NCBI GenBank assembly: GCA_009809945.1
Contig: WTPW01000201.1
Coordinates: 446,930-510,929 of the forward strand
Source: Gigaspora margarita
Taxonomy: Eukaryota > Glomeromycota > Glomeromycetes > Diversisporales > Gigasporaceae
Direction of reading: 5' to 3'
Length of the DNA: 64,000 nt
Numbering within the stretch: position 1 is the stretch's first letter; each line of letters starts with the position of its first letter. The notes under the pieces are model-generated. The model saw only the letters and a program-made list of their open reading frames with translations. It searched no databases and was not told the origin of the DNA. Shown here piece by piece: positions 22,361 to 33,779 of this stretch. The translations under genes were made by a program, and so were the position numbers.

Positions 22361-22592
22361 TTACTATTTAATTCATTTAATACCAATAAAACTTACTACT
22401 GCATTACAATTTTTATCCAGATATTATATCTAAAACATTAATCTTGAAAATTGCTTTCCTAACTCTTTATCAGGCTAGCAAATACATAATAATATTAGAA
22501 AGCTTGATTGCTTTGCATTGAACCAATTCAATTTTAGTATTACAAATTAATTAGTACAGAATTCAGGTATGGTAATTAAACATATCTATAGA

Positions 22593-23330
22593 ATTGTTTG
22601 CATCAGTTGCAAATGCATTTTTGAATGCTAATCTTATTGCTATTGTATGCCATCTGGTAGCATCATAAATTTGATTTAATGATACTGGGTAGCCAGTTTG
22701 GTCTTTGAGAGTATTGATCACATCTTGTTGTTATTGATATCTTCTCTGAACCAACAGTTGATTCTTGCTCTGTTTGTTTTATAGCATGATACTACTGTTT
22801 CTTTTAGTTTGGTAGCTATTACTGCAATTACTTGTTTGTTAAAATTTACTATAAATTCTGCAATGGGTCAAGCAATATTATTTGCTGATCCATTATGGAC
22901 TTTTGTTTAGTGTGTATATCTATCATTGGTGTTTCCTGATATTTTCCAAATATTATTAATTTTGATATACCTTTTATATTAAAAGTGCTTTCTACAGTTT
23001 CCTCTATTCTTTATATTTTGCAATAGTTCCATCAAATACTGGTATATAATTTTCTAATCCAACTATTTTTGTAGTTTAAATAGTGTGGGTGCAGCCATTT
23101 TGGATTATGATTTTATCTTTATACTTGCAGTTGCTATAGATATCCAATGTTTAATTTGATATTTTGATTTATTTGTGAGTTTTAGAAATTTATCAAGTTT
23201 TTCATATTTTGTTAAGGCTGCTCCAATTTAAATCTATGTTTAATATAACCTCTTCTTGATTGAGCAAATTATAGGAGGAGTTAAACAATATATATATATA
23301 TTATACTTAGATTCAAATTTTACTTTTTAT
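22593..23330 (-). pseudogene. Unidentified minus-strand coding relic
   Basis: Minus-strand peptides PIAEFIVNFNKQVIAVIATK and KETVVSCYKTNRARINCWFR read in one frame over about 60 residues, with TGA at a probable Trp position just upstream (an IA-stop-P context). The helical pattern resembles linker regions of retroelement polyproteins, but no catalytic motif is visible. No start codon is apparent. It is not recognised. Confidence 0.3.
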
Positions 23331-23727
23331 ATTACTAAAATGAACCCATACAGAAAGATCACAAAATTAGAGTAGCTGTATGATGCAGTCATGCTAAACA
23401 TAGAAACATTATATAAGTTAGTTAGAATTAATTAGTAAAATTTTATGAATCTTAAGATTTTATAGAATTTTATTAATAAAATTTTATAAAATCTTATAAT
23501 ACACAAATTTTTATTAATTAATTCCAACTTTATGCACTAAGTAAACATGTTCAGCACTTAAAAATATATTAAATCAGTAGATTTATTTTTAATTTCCTTG
23601 AAATTTGGAGAATAGATGCATAATTTTGGATTTTTGATCAAAAAAGTCAAATTTAAGAATCTTTTCTCCAAATTTCACGTAAAATAAAAACAATACTGCC
23701 AGTTTAATATATTTTTAGGCTCTGAAC

Positions 23728-25123
23728 AGGACCCTGAAGAATACATATATAACTCAAATCAGACTCAAAATTTTAATATAACTTTATATACTTAATTTTA
23801 TTAAAAGTTTATACAAAATTATTATATAAGTTCAAATTTTACTATAAATTATACAATTTTAGATCTGAGTTTATATACCATATATATTCCTATTCCAAAA
23901 ATAAACTACCCTTTTGTTTTAACCAAAAAATCTAAAAACTTGTTTTATCCAAAAATAAGCTACTCCGATTGATAATAGTTACTACATAGTAAAATCCAAA
24001 ATTTTACTATACAAATTGGTTATAATCGCTTAAGTAAACTTGTTCGGAAGATCAAAATACATATGTTTTAAATTTTTCATACAAATTGGAGAACTTTTTA
24101 TTATTTGAGTTTTAATTTTTACTTCATCAAAAAATTAAAAATTTTTAAAAAATATATACGCTGAACATAAAAATTACAAGTTAAATAATAAAAAGTTCTC
24201 CGATTCATATGAAAATTTTGAAAAATATGCATTTTTATATTATACACATGTTTACTTAAGCGCATATAATCGATTTATATAGTAAAATTTGGACTTTGTT
24301 ATGTAGTGATTATTTGTGATCGCTAATAAGCTTTTTGTACAGATGTTTTAAAAAAAATTCTCACGCATATAATCTTGTGCAGACAAGTTTTTTGTGAAAA
24401 AAAAACAAAAAAATAAAAAATAATAAAAAAAGCGATATGCATACCATATGTTTTGGACGTTTTTTGGACACAAAAAATCTGGGAGTAGATTTTTGGTCAA
24501 TCACAAATAGTTGTTACATAGTAAAGTCCAAATTCTACTATGTAAATCAATGATTATCACTTAAAAACTTATTCAGAAGATATAAATACATATATGCTAA
24601 AATTTTTATCAATATTAAAGCACTTTTTATTATTAAACTTTTAATTTTTAAGTTCAACGAATATATTTTTATAATAAAATTTTAATTTTACTATTGAACG
24701 TAAAAATTAAAAGTCAAATAATAAAAAGTTTTCAAATTTTGATAAAATTTTTAGAGTATACATATTTTGATCTTCCGAACAAGTTTACTTAAGCGACTTT
24801 AATCAATTTGAATAGCAAACTTTTGACTTTACTATGTGGCAACTATTATCGATCATGGGGTAGCTTATTTTTGATCAAAAGCAGTTTTACATTTTTGGAT
24901 TTAAACAAAAGAGTAGCATGTAGTTTATTTTTGGAAACATACAGTATAGTATCGTTATACAAAATAATAATCTAACTTGTTATAAAAGATATCTTTGTTA
25001 TACAAATAAACATCTAACTTTTCAAAAAATTACCTGTTGGTTATACATATAACATATTAAAAAATTATATAGTAAGTCTATACAAAACTGGATCTCAGTA
25101 TTACATATATTCTTCGGAGTCCT
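23728..25123. mobile_element. AGGACC-end element, 1.40 kb, 8-bp TSD
   Basis: Starts AGGACCCTGAAGAATACATA and ends TACATATATTCTTCGGAGTCCT-type sequence (last bases GAGTCCT). CTCTGAAC flanks it exactly at 23720-23727 and 25124-25131. It is an inverted-orientation sister of 17852-19293, including both palindromic cores. It is inserted into the CTGAAC junction motif of the hairpin array. Confidence 0.8.
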
Positions 25124-25131
25124 CTCTGAAC

Positions 25132-25292
25132 CAATGATGTAAATTGGATTCGTGCAGTAGGCACAGCGCACATAAATTTAAATTTGCATGTATATCGGGG
25201 CTCCCCATATATATAACATGCGTATAAAATTTTGTTTATGCATTTTTTTTTTGCATTTGCGTGAATAAAAATTTTTTGAATTTATAACACTG
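25132..25292. mobile_element. hAT-like MITE adjoining the AGGACC element
   Basis: Left end CAATGATGTAAATT and right end inverse CAGTGTTATAAATT agree at most positions and resemble other CAGTGTT ends in the window. The 8-bp word CTCTGAAC lies on both sides (25124-25131 and 25293-25300). It shares its left target word with the neighbouring AGGACC element. Confidence 0.55.
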
Positions 25293-28200
25293 CTCTGAAC
25301 GAGTTTACCTAGTGAATAAAGTTAGAATTAATCAGTAAAAGTTTGTGAATCATAAGATATTATAGAATTTTATTAATACAATTCTATAAAATTTTATGAT
25401 TCACAAAATTTTACTAATTTTTCTAACTCCATGCACTAAATAAACTTATTTAGAACCTAAAAATACATTAAATCAGTAGAATTGTTTTTATTTTACTTGT
25501 AATTTGGAAAAAGATGCTTAAATTTGACTTTTTTAATCAAAAATCTAAATTTAAGTATCTATTCTCCAAATTTCAAGTAAAATAAAAATAACTCAGCTAA
25601 TTTGATGTATGTTTAGGTGCTGTACAAGTTTACTTAGTGCATTAAGTTAGAATGAATTAGTAAAAGTTTGTGAATAATAAGATTTTATAGAATTTTATTA
25701 ATAAAATTCTATAAAATTTTATTATTTACAAAATTTTACTAATTTATTCTAACTCCATGCACTAAAAACTTATTAGAATCTAAAAATACATTAAATCAGC
25801 AGAATTGTTTTTATTTTACTTGAAATTTGGAAAAAAATGCTTAAATTTGACTTTTTTGATCAAAAATCAAATTATGCATATATTCTTCAAATTTCAAGTA
25901 AAATAAAAATAACTCTGCTGATTTGATGTATTTTTAGGTACTGTACAAGTTTACTTAGTGTATTAAGTTAGAATTAATCAGTAAAAGTTTGTAAATTATA
26001 AGATTTTATAGAATTTTATTAATAAAATTCTATAAAATTTTATGATTCACAAAATTTTACTAATTTATTCTAACTCTATGCACTAAATAAACTTTTTATA
26101 ACCTAAAATAAATTAAATTGGCAGAATTGGTTTTATTTACTTGAAATTTGGAGTAAAGATGCTTAAATTTGACTTTATTGATCAAAAATCCAAAATTATG
26201 CATCTATTTTCCAAATTTCAAGTAAAATAAAAACAACTCTGCTGATTTGATGTATTTTTAGGCGCTGTACAAGTTTACTTAATGCATTAAGTTAGTATTA
26301 ATCAGTAAAAGTTTGTGTATCATAAGATTTTATAGAAGGTTATTAATAAAATGCTATAAAATTTTATGATTCAAAAATTTTACTAATCAATTCTAATACC
26401 ATGCACCAAATAAACTTATTTAGAACCTAAAAATATATTAATTTAGCAGAATTATTTTTATTTTACTTGAAATTTGGAGAAAAATGCTTAAATTTGACTT
26501 TTTTATCAAAAATCCAAAATTATACATCTATTCTCCAAATTTTAAGTAAAATAAAAATAACTATCCTATTTGATGCATTTTTAGGTACTAAATATATTTA
26601 CTTAGTATATAAAATTAGAATTAATTAATAAAAATTTGTGTATTATAAGATTTTATAAAATTTTATTAATAAATTCTATAAAATTTTTTTATTCATAAAA
26701 TTTACTAATTAATTCTAACTTTATGCACCAAGTAAACTTGTTAGCACCAAAAAAATAAATATAAGTATATCCAGACTCAGACCAGTCTGCATAAAATTTA
26801 GAGTCTGAGTCTGGTCTGATTCTGCTGGTTCTGAACCTATTCTGATCCTAGTCATACCTGAACCAGACCTAATCAATATTGTTTAAATCCCCCCAAAAAA
26901 ATTTTGAACTTGTTATATTAAACAAAGAATTAAATTGAAGTGGCCTAATGTATAGTATAATAGTGCTATTGCTAGTTTTTCTCTTGTAATTTGTACTCTA
27001 TATTCTTTTTCGATTAGCCTTATCATATTGAATCCTGAATATACTTCAACTTTTTTTTGTGCTTCTCTTCTTTGTACTGCTTCTAAGTTATTTATTTTGT
27101 ATTCTATTTTTGTAATTCTTTTAGAAATTGAATTTTTTTTGAAAATGAGTTAATGGTTTAGGATTTTTTAAAAAAAATTGTTGGAAGACTTGTATATATA
27201 ATTCATTTCCTAAGTCTTCTATACTTATATATTATTGGTAAATATTTCTGGTTTGAGTTGTACTTCTTTTGATATTTGATTGATGAATTCTTGTTGTCTT
27301 TCCAGTTCCAATAGTTTTGGATATTTTTTTGGCTAAAGCTTTTTATCTAGAAATGCTTGCTTTCACTCTTTGAGAATATATATTTCTGCTTTTTCTTAAA
27401 TAATTGTTTAAGGATTTTGCTTTGTTGGTTTCTTTGGTTTTCTTAATAACCTTTTGGTTTGTTTTTTCAATTATTGATCCTAATGCTAATTCAAAGTTTT
27501 CATTTAATAGTTTGGTAGTCAATCCTTGGTATTCTTTATTGATGATATATTCTTCTTTAAGAAGGTAAGATGTTTCTTTGGTAGTCATGTAATTTCTTAC
27601 TGGTAAAAATTTCTTTGGTTTTTACATAAGTACCTGCTAGTATTTGGATAATATAACAGATTCCAAATACAATAATTCCAACTTCAATAGTATGTATTGC
27701 TTCAATTACCATTCTGTCAAATGCTGTTAGTTGCAATATAAGGTAGTTTATTTACAGGGTTATGTTTGCAATTATTGGTATAGTTTTACATGTAGTAGTG
27801 ACTAGAATTTGTTCTTTTTGTTGATCTATAGTTATTGACTTGCACTAATATTTCTGACTGCAAGCAATATCTTCATTTTGTTTTCTAAGTCATGTTTGAC
27901 TAGTTTATTCTTTTCAGCCTTGTTTTTATTATAAATTATGAAGACGGTAATTGAAATTGTAATTAGAAAGAATAATAGTCCTTCTAATATTTCTTGTACA
28001 TTTATATCTTGAAAGTACTATTGTATATTAGTGGTTGTTTTAATAGAGTTGGTGTTTGAAACTGTGATAGTAGTTGTTAATATTAATGCTGTTGCTAATA
28101 CAATTATTGTTACGAAGTGGTCAGGTACAAATATTGCTATAATTGATATTAAAATATTCTAGTCTTTTTGAGATTTCTTAGATTTGGTCCTAAGTATAGT

Positions 28201-29204
28201 TAATCTGAGTTGGTTATAGATAAGGGTTTTGTTCTTGGTTGTGATACCTGTTTCTTTTTTTTCAAGATGTATACAGATAGTGACTAAGGTTATTACTCCA
28301 ATAATTATTATTGCAAATATAATTATTCCTCTAGTTATTTCAAGTTTTGTTTGTAATTTTTTGTTGTTATTGGTAGACATTCAAGGTTTACTTTTCTTTT
28401 GTAGATGTTTAGGTTTATTAGATATTGGTAGTCTTGATTTTGGTGCTGGGTTAGTAACAATTTCTCAATGGTTTAACCTTTCTTGTAATTGTTGGTCGCT
28501 TTGTAATTAGTTTGGAGTCCTTCATATATTGATTGGGGCTGGTGGTCTTATTGGTATATTTGGTACAGTTGGTATTTGTGGTCTGATTGGTTGTAGTGCT
28601 AGTGTTGATATTGTCAATATTACTCTTGTTATGCTTTGATAATAGTTATTATATTTCTTTTAATTTGGATTTTTCTTTTTTTGGAACATTTAGAGTTTCT
28701 TTAGTAGCAGCAAGTTGAAAATTGTATATATTGATCAAATCCAGGTATGGCCTTGTTGGCTTGCTTTTTATATCTTGGTTATTAACAACAGCAATATAGG
28801 ATTATTATAATTAATAATGCTAAGAATGGTTCAATTAATAATATATATACAAGTATTATCACAAGTGAATTGTTGTTAAATATTGTATAGTCTTGAATTG
28901 GTCTTTTAGTTATTAATAGTTTTTGATTATTAATTGTGGATTTCTTATGTTTGAATAGGTTTGGTAATTGTTAATTATTAATATTGTTGTAAAGAATATT
29001 ATCAAGTTATAATTAATAATCCTATTACAATTATCAATATGATTATAGTGATCATATAAGGAGAATTGGATCATTTGAAATTACTAAGATGTTGTTATAA
29101 TTTTTTTTCTAAGTATGGTATGTATTATAAATATAATACCAATACTATTGTTAGTTTAATACAATAAAGGATATTAATATAAGAGTATCATAGTGTTTGA
29201 TATT

Positions 29205-29836
29205 TTTTTTTCTCTTTGTTCTTACTCTCAACGATATACAACCACCAACTGTCAGACCAAAAGTTTTTTACGTTAATGGAGCGAAGTTACCGAGGCTTTC
29301 ACTTGTGGTCAGGCCGTATCTGAACCAACTCTGTGGTAAGGGCATATTCCTTAAACCACTACCACTAACCATCCAACCCAACAAATTGTATACACTATAT
29401 AGTGTTCCATTTAAAGTGCATTTGATCGCTGCATCGCACAGCCAGCCCTAGCAAGTCCAAGTTCAAATGGGGTGCGTCTGTCAATTGACATCCCAGGTCC
29501 CTATTTCCCGTGGTGTTTCAGTTCTGCCTATATCCATCTATCCCGGTCCTTGCTTTGCCGCTTATACGTAAGAAGTAGCACTGACGTCTTCGACTCCCAT
29601 GTAGAGCCCTAACCGCATTCCAGTTTTGACTTCACAGGTCCTATCGACAACGAGCCGGACCATTATAAGATGTCACTGAACTATCCAAATATGGTCCTAG
29701 CATCCTAATTCAAGTCATCCTTCACATGATCGTGTATAGTTAATTTTTGCTGTTCGTAGGACTTGAACTGGCAACCTTCTACTTGAAACAGTTAATGTCC
29801 TAGGAGCACAACTACTACGCTATCGACCCGCAGGGC
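29205..29836 (-). mobile_element. tRNA-headed SINE 2
   Basis: On the minus strand the head (29836 downward) contains a tRNA-like D-arm GATAGCGTAGTAGTTG and a B-box-like AGTTCAAGTCC (29759-29769), followed by a GC-rich body and a terminal A-rich tail (T-rich on +, 29205-29225). An exact 18-bp target duplication ATCATAGTGTTTGATATT flanks it (29187-29204 and 29837-29854). The strong, exact duplication makes it the youngest-looking retroposon in the window. It has no sequence resemblance that I can see to SINE 1 apart from the promoter boxes. The + strand ORF at 29197-29451 is chance. Confidence 0.85.
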
Positions 29837-30141
29837 ATCATAGTGTTTGATATTATTAATAGGATTTATTATCAATTGTTAATCTTTCTAGATCAAGTTA
29901 TTATTATAAGCTGAATAAGTCAGTAAGGTGTTAGACTTGTATACTTTCTCTTTGAGTTTTTATTTTCCTTTTGTATCAGTAGGTATCAGTAGCATGTTCC
30001 AGCTATTGTACTAATCACAGTTATAAGTGTAATTACTAATATAGCTAATTTGTTTAAGGAAGTTGTATTTGAGAAGAAATCTGTTTGATTTGTAATAGTA
30101 GTGATCATGGTAGCAGTAGTTATTGTCGTAGTGGTTATAGC

Positions 30142-30321
30142 AGGACCCCGAGATATACATAGATAGGTTAGATATGAGTTTGCTTATTTTTGAGGGGTTT
30201 TATGCAGACCTTTTCTATTTATAGTAATTTTTTGCTTATTTTAAAGTTTTTTCTGCAGATCATTCCTTTTTTAGTAACCCTATAATTAAACCTGACCTAT
30301 CTATATATATTTTAGGGTTCT
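30142..30321. mobile_element. AGGACC-end MITE, 180 bp
   Basis: Starts AGGACCCCGAGATATACATA and ends with the inverse of AGAACCCTAAAATATATATA; inner arms GATAGGTTAG and CTGACCTATC. Flanks GTTATAGC and GTTATATC agree at seven of eight bases (30134-30141, 30322-30329). It is inserted in the membrane-segment relic. Sister copy at 20400-20570. Confidence 0.75.
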
Positions 30322-30744
30322 GTTATATCACTTTGCATAGGTATGGTCAAGTTGATTATGTTAGCTTTAATGGAAGTTTGAAGAATAGTGTAAATTATAA
30401 GTGTAAGCAATATTTGCTTAGTAATTGTGATTTGAAATAGCATTCATATTGTTAGATCACAAATCTCTAGAGGTCTCAATATAGTTGCCTTTTCCAGATA
30501 ATTAGTTCAAAGGTTTCAATAATAAGGTTTTGTTATTAGCTTTTTAGCCTTACTGGTCATTGAGTTCCAAATAATTAACATGTGTTCATTTCAGAGTTCC
30601 ACACGAGAGTTGTTTAAGCTCTTTCTACTTTTTAATACATTTGCTTTGCTTTGAATAGTGTATATTTGTATTTGTAGAGTACTAGCGATTAATTATTTAC
30701 TTTCTTACAGCAGGTGTTTTTATATATTTGGGTGCCAGTAATTA

Positions 30745-31270
30745 GAGGGCATCCATAAATAATGTTATGCTTGAGGGGTCCCCCAAAATATAACGATTTT
30801 CCAATATGTAGAGGGGGTTCCCAAAACAAAACGCAATTTTTTTATAAAAATTTGTCTAAAACTTGATCCAGTGATCCAAATTGGATGATTTTGGTACCAT
30901 TCGAATTGTCTCGAGGAGAGAATTTGAATAGTACTAAAATAATTTGATTTGGATCATTGCTTTATATTTTATTAACAAAATACTATTGGTTATTATGTTT
31001 TCTTATAAAATTACTATAAATTCAATAGTATTTTTTGAATAATACTTGATTCATTGATCCAAATTAAATAATTTTTGGTATTATTGGATTCATCTTATAG
31101 AGATGAATCGAATAGTACCAAAATCATCCAGATTGGATCGCTGAGTCATAATATATCCAAGTTTTTGTAAAATTTTACATATAAATATATAGATTTTGCA
31201 AATTTTTTTATATAGTCTAGGGGGTCAAGAGCTACTATACAGGGTACATAACATTATTTATGGATGCCCC
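30745..31270. mobile_element. MITE with GGGCATCCATAAAT ends
   Basis: The ends GAGGGCATCCATAAATAATG and the inverse GGGGCATCCATAAATAATG are flanked by TTA (30742-30744, 31271-31273). A three-base TTA duplication fits PIF/Harbinger-type or related elements. The interior contains two inverted copies of the GATCCAGTGATC...CATTCGAATTGTCTCG hairpin module (30863-30957 and 31045-31145), which also occurs in the next TA-flanked element. No ORF. Confidence 0.65.
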
Positions 31271-31345
31271 TTATATCTGGTCTTCACACATGGGCTAAGC
31301 ATGTCTTTCTCCTAGTTTAATATTTTGTAAGTTTATTTATTATAA

Positions 31346-32397
31346 CAGGCCCAGGACATGTCCCTTTACAGGAGTTCAAAATGTTGTTTATAATTAAAAT
31401 TTTTTAAAAAATATATGAATTTACTATAAATGTTACTTATTAACTTTAAATTAAATTTTTCGGGTATATAGAACAAGGGGAGAAGAAAAAATTGAGCTTA
31501 AAAATTGAATTAAAATTTTGTCAATTTTGCACAAAACGAAAATGTAAATTGACCAAAATCAAATATTTTCTGATTTTAATATAAGAAGTATATGTAAAAA
31601 CATGCCCTGAACAACTTTACATACTCAACAGAAGTAGGTTACCTTGTAAGAAAAATGGGTTATATATGTACTAAATTTAAAATTTATTGTATTTCTTGAT
31701 TAAACTATTTTTCCTTATTAGGTAACCTATTTTGGGCTCTTAAGCAAAGTTGTTCGGCATGTAATTTTATATTACATTAAAAGTTGATTCGCGTTTTTTG
31801 AACTTTTTACTAAGTGAAAAATGGGGTTAAAGTTCGAAAAAAAATTTTTTCTAAAAAAAAATTTTTTAGAAAAAAAATTTTTTTTGAAGTTTAACCCCAT
31901 TTTTTGCTTAGTAAAAGGTCCATAAAGTGTGAATCAATCTCAAATGTAATATAAAATTACATGCTAAACAACTTTGCTTAAGAGCCCAAAGTAGGTTATC
32001 TAATAAGGAAAAAAAGTTTAATCAAGAAATACAATAAATTTTAACTTTAGTACATAGATAACCCATTTTTCTTACAAGGTAACCTACTTCAGTTGACTAT
32101 GTAAAGTTGTTCAGGGCATGTTTTTACATATATATTTTATATTAAAATCGGAAAATATTTGATTTTGGTCAAGTTACATTTTTGTTTTGTGCAAAATTGC
32201 CAAAATTTTAATTCAATTTTTAAGCTCAATTTTTTCTTCTCCTCTTGTTCTATATACCAGAAAAATTTAATTTAAAGTTAATAAGTAACATTTAAAGAAT
32301 CTTAGCTCAAAGTTATATAGTAAATTCATATGTTTTTTTAAAAATTTTAATTATAGACAACAATGAAAGGGACATGTCCTGGGCCTGATAATGTGAA
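31346..32397. mobile_element. 1.05 kb near-complete palindrome, CAGGCCCAGG ends
   Basis: Left end CAGGCCCAGGACATGTCCCT and right end its inverse; the two halves pair almost throughout, around an A/T centre near 31870. Four copies of a GTTGTTC motif in two inverted pairs lie at about 31608, 31742, 31966 and 32100, each next to other inner arms (GTAGGTTACCTTGTAAG, GAGCCCAAAGTAGGTTA). ATAA lies on both sides but the duplication length is unsure. No ORF. It may be a foldback transposon; a replication-derived inverted duplication is the alternative. Confidence 0.7.
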
Positions 32398-32577
32398 ATG
32401 GTAATAAATAGGTGGATAAGTCCTTTTAGGCACTGTGTTTATTTATTATAGGATTTATAGAAGGTTTTTATTTAATTCAATTGTATAGAAGGATTATAGA
32501 GAAGTCAACTTAAAATAATTATTTTCTTAACTTTGGTAGTCTTTTAATAAATAGTTATAATCAAAGTACAGTAAGTA

Positions 32578-33553
32578 TAAGGTAAAATGGGGTATTGTGA
32601 CGAAGGGGTGTATTGTGACGAATTTGTATTTTCTTGTGATACAATGACCAAAATGGATAATTTTTATACCATTCGATTCGTCTCAATGAGATGAATCGAA
32701 TAGTGGTTAGATCATCGAATTCCGATCACTGGATCACAAGATAATGATGATTATGTACGTACGACACTACAATACAAAAATAATTTCGAGGGTATTATGA
32801 CGAAATGCAAAAGTTAGCTATAAGGTAAGTGCCTTTTGGTACTATGCAAATCGCTATTTATGCTCTAAGTAAAGTTGTTCGGGCTATCAAATTACGTATG
32901 CTCTAAAAATTTCATAAAATTTAAACAACTTTTTATTAATCGATTTTTACAAAATACGCTTCTACGAAAAAATTTAGATTTTTTTCGTAAGAACGTATTT
33001 TATAAACGTCAATTAATAAAAAGTTGTTTAAATTTTATGAAGCTTTTAGGGCACACGTAATTTGATAGCCCGAACAACTTTACTTAGAGCATAAATAGTG
33101 ATTTGCATAGTACCAAAAGGCACTTACCTTATAGCTAACTTTGCGTTTCGTCATAATACCCTCAAAATTATTTTTGTATTGTAGTGTCGTACGTACATAA
33201 TCATAATTATCTTGTGATCCAGTGATCAGAATTTGATGATCTAACCAAGATTCGATTCATCTCATCGAGATGAATCGAATGGTATAAAAATTATCCAATT
33301 CTGGTTGTTGTATCACAAGATATTACAAATTCGTCACAATACCCCCACCTCCTCTAAAATCTTTACTTTAGTTTCTTTACCTTTGAATGATAATATCTTT
33401 TGATCCAGTGATTAGAATTTAATGATTTTTATACCATTAGATTTGTCTTTGTAAGACGAACTAGTTGATATCAAAATCATTTGATTCTGTTGGATAAGTC
33501 ACGTGATATCATCAATCAAAGTTAACTTCGTCACAATACCTCATTTTACCTTA
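32578..33553. mobile_element. TA-flanked palindromic element, TAAGGTAAAATGGGG ends
   Basis: Ends TAAGGTAAAATGGGGTATTG and the inverse TAAGGTAAAATGAGGTATTG, followed by GTGACGAA on both sides, are flanked by TA (32576-32577, 33554-33555), as in Tc1/mariner-type insertions. Layers inward: GATCCAGTGATC hairpin modules (32628-32740, 33211-33320, extra copy 33397-33505), GTACGTACGACACTAC arms, then the TAAAGTTGTTCGGGCTATC motif pair (32870, 33062) around a central hairpin. 976 bp; the 61-codon ORF is an artefact. Confidence 0.75.
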
Positions 33554-33779
33554 TATACTAATAGTATAAGTGTTGAGTAGATATATATTTGTAAATATTT
33601 GTTGAGTTGATTTTATGATATTATTTGGGCACTTGTAATGTTCTTTTATTCAATTCTTAGAGTATATATAATTGTTAAGACAATTGTTAGTCTTTTCAAT
33701 TGTTCTTTTGGTTAAATGGTTTAACCTTTGGGCACTAATATAATATGTATTGGTGCTTTGGTTATGATATGTTTCAAGT

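Larger units (their letters stand above)
21070..22592. repeat. Segmental repeat, copy 2 (carries a SINE and a MITE)
   Basis: Matches 16222-16745 but is expanded by a SINE at 21150-21977 and a MITE at 22212-22360. Removing these leaves about the same 0.5 kb. The interruption points coincide with single copies of the duplicated target words in copy 1. Confidence 0.75.
23408..26760. repeat. Long tandem array of alternating X and Y hairpins
   Basis: Excluding insertions at 23728-25292, the array alternates hairpin X (arms TTAGAATTAATTAGTAAAAT..., centre ATTTTATTAATAAAAT) and hairpin Y (arms TTTTATTTTACTTGAAATTT..., centre TTTTTTGATCAAAA) with a period of about 325 bp. About six X and five Y hairpins occur. 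Each junction carries CTGAACAAGTTTACTTAGTGCA or its inverse TGCACTAAATAAACTT. Arm pairs match closely and copies diverge modestly. The array ends in a tail with GAGTCTGGTCTGATTC (26790-26880), the same tail as at 6790-6890. Small ORFs here are meaningless. Confidence 0.8.
26900..30450 (-). pseudogene. Multi-membrane-segment coding relic of unknown family
   Basis: The minus strand is A/C-rich and reads a broken polypeptide running from about 30450 to 26900, interrupted by a MITE (30142-30321) and a SINE (29205-29836). In order: ILLTLIIYTILQTSIKANII, a Thr-rich stretch with NQTDFFSNTT, LAILVITLITVISTIAGTCY followed by basic KENKNSKRKY, MITIIILIIVIGLLIIT, a Pro-rich RPQIPTVPNIPIRPPAPINI, GIIIFAIIIIGVITLVTICI, GLLFFLITISITVFIIY and EVGIIVFGICYIIQILAG. 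At least six hydrophobic helices, each with a basic or Thr/Asn-rich flank, suggest a repeated membrane-protein plan. Open pieces remain at 28159-28380 and 27343-27588. I do not recognise the family; it may be a host gene relic or an accessory gene of a mobile element. Confidence 0.45.

Noticed and set aside
16222..22592. The two 0.5-kb repeats as LTRs of one retrotransposon
   Set aside because: No TG...CA ends, primer-binding site or pol domains were seen between them; treated as a segmental repeat only.
29197..29451. 84-codon + strand ORF
   Set aside because: It lies inside SINE 2 on the strand opposite to its promoter boxes and has no coding features beyond being open.
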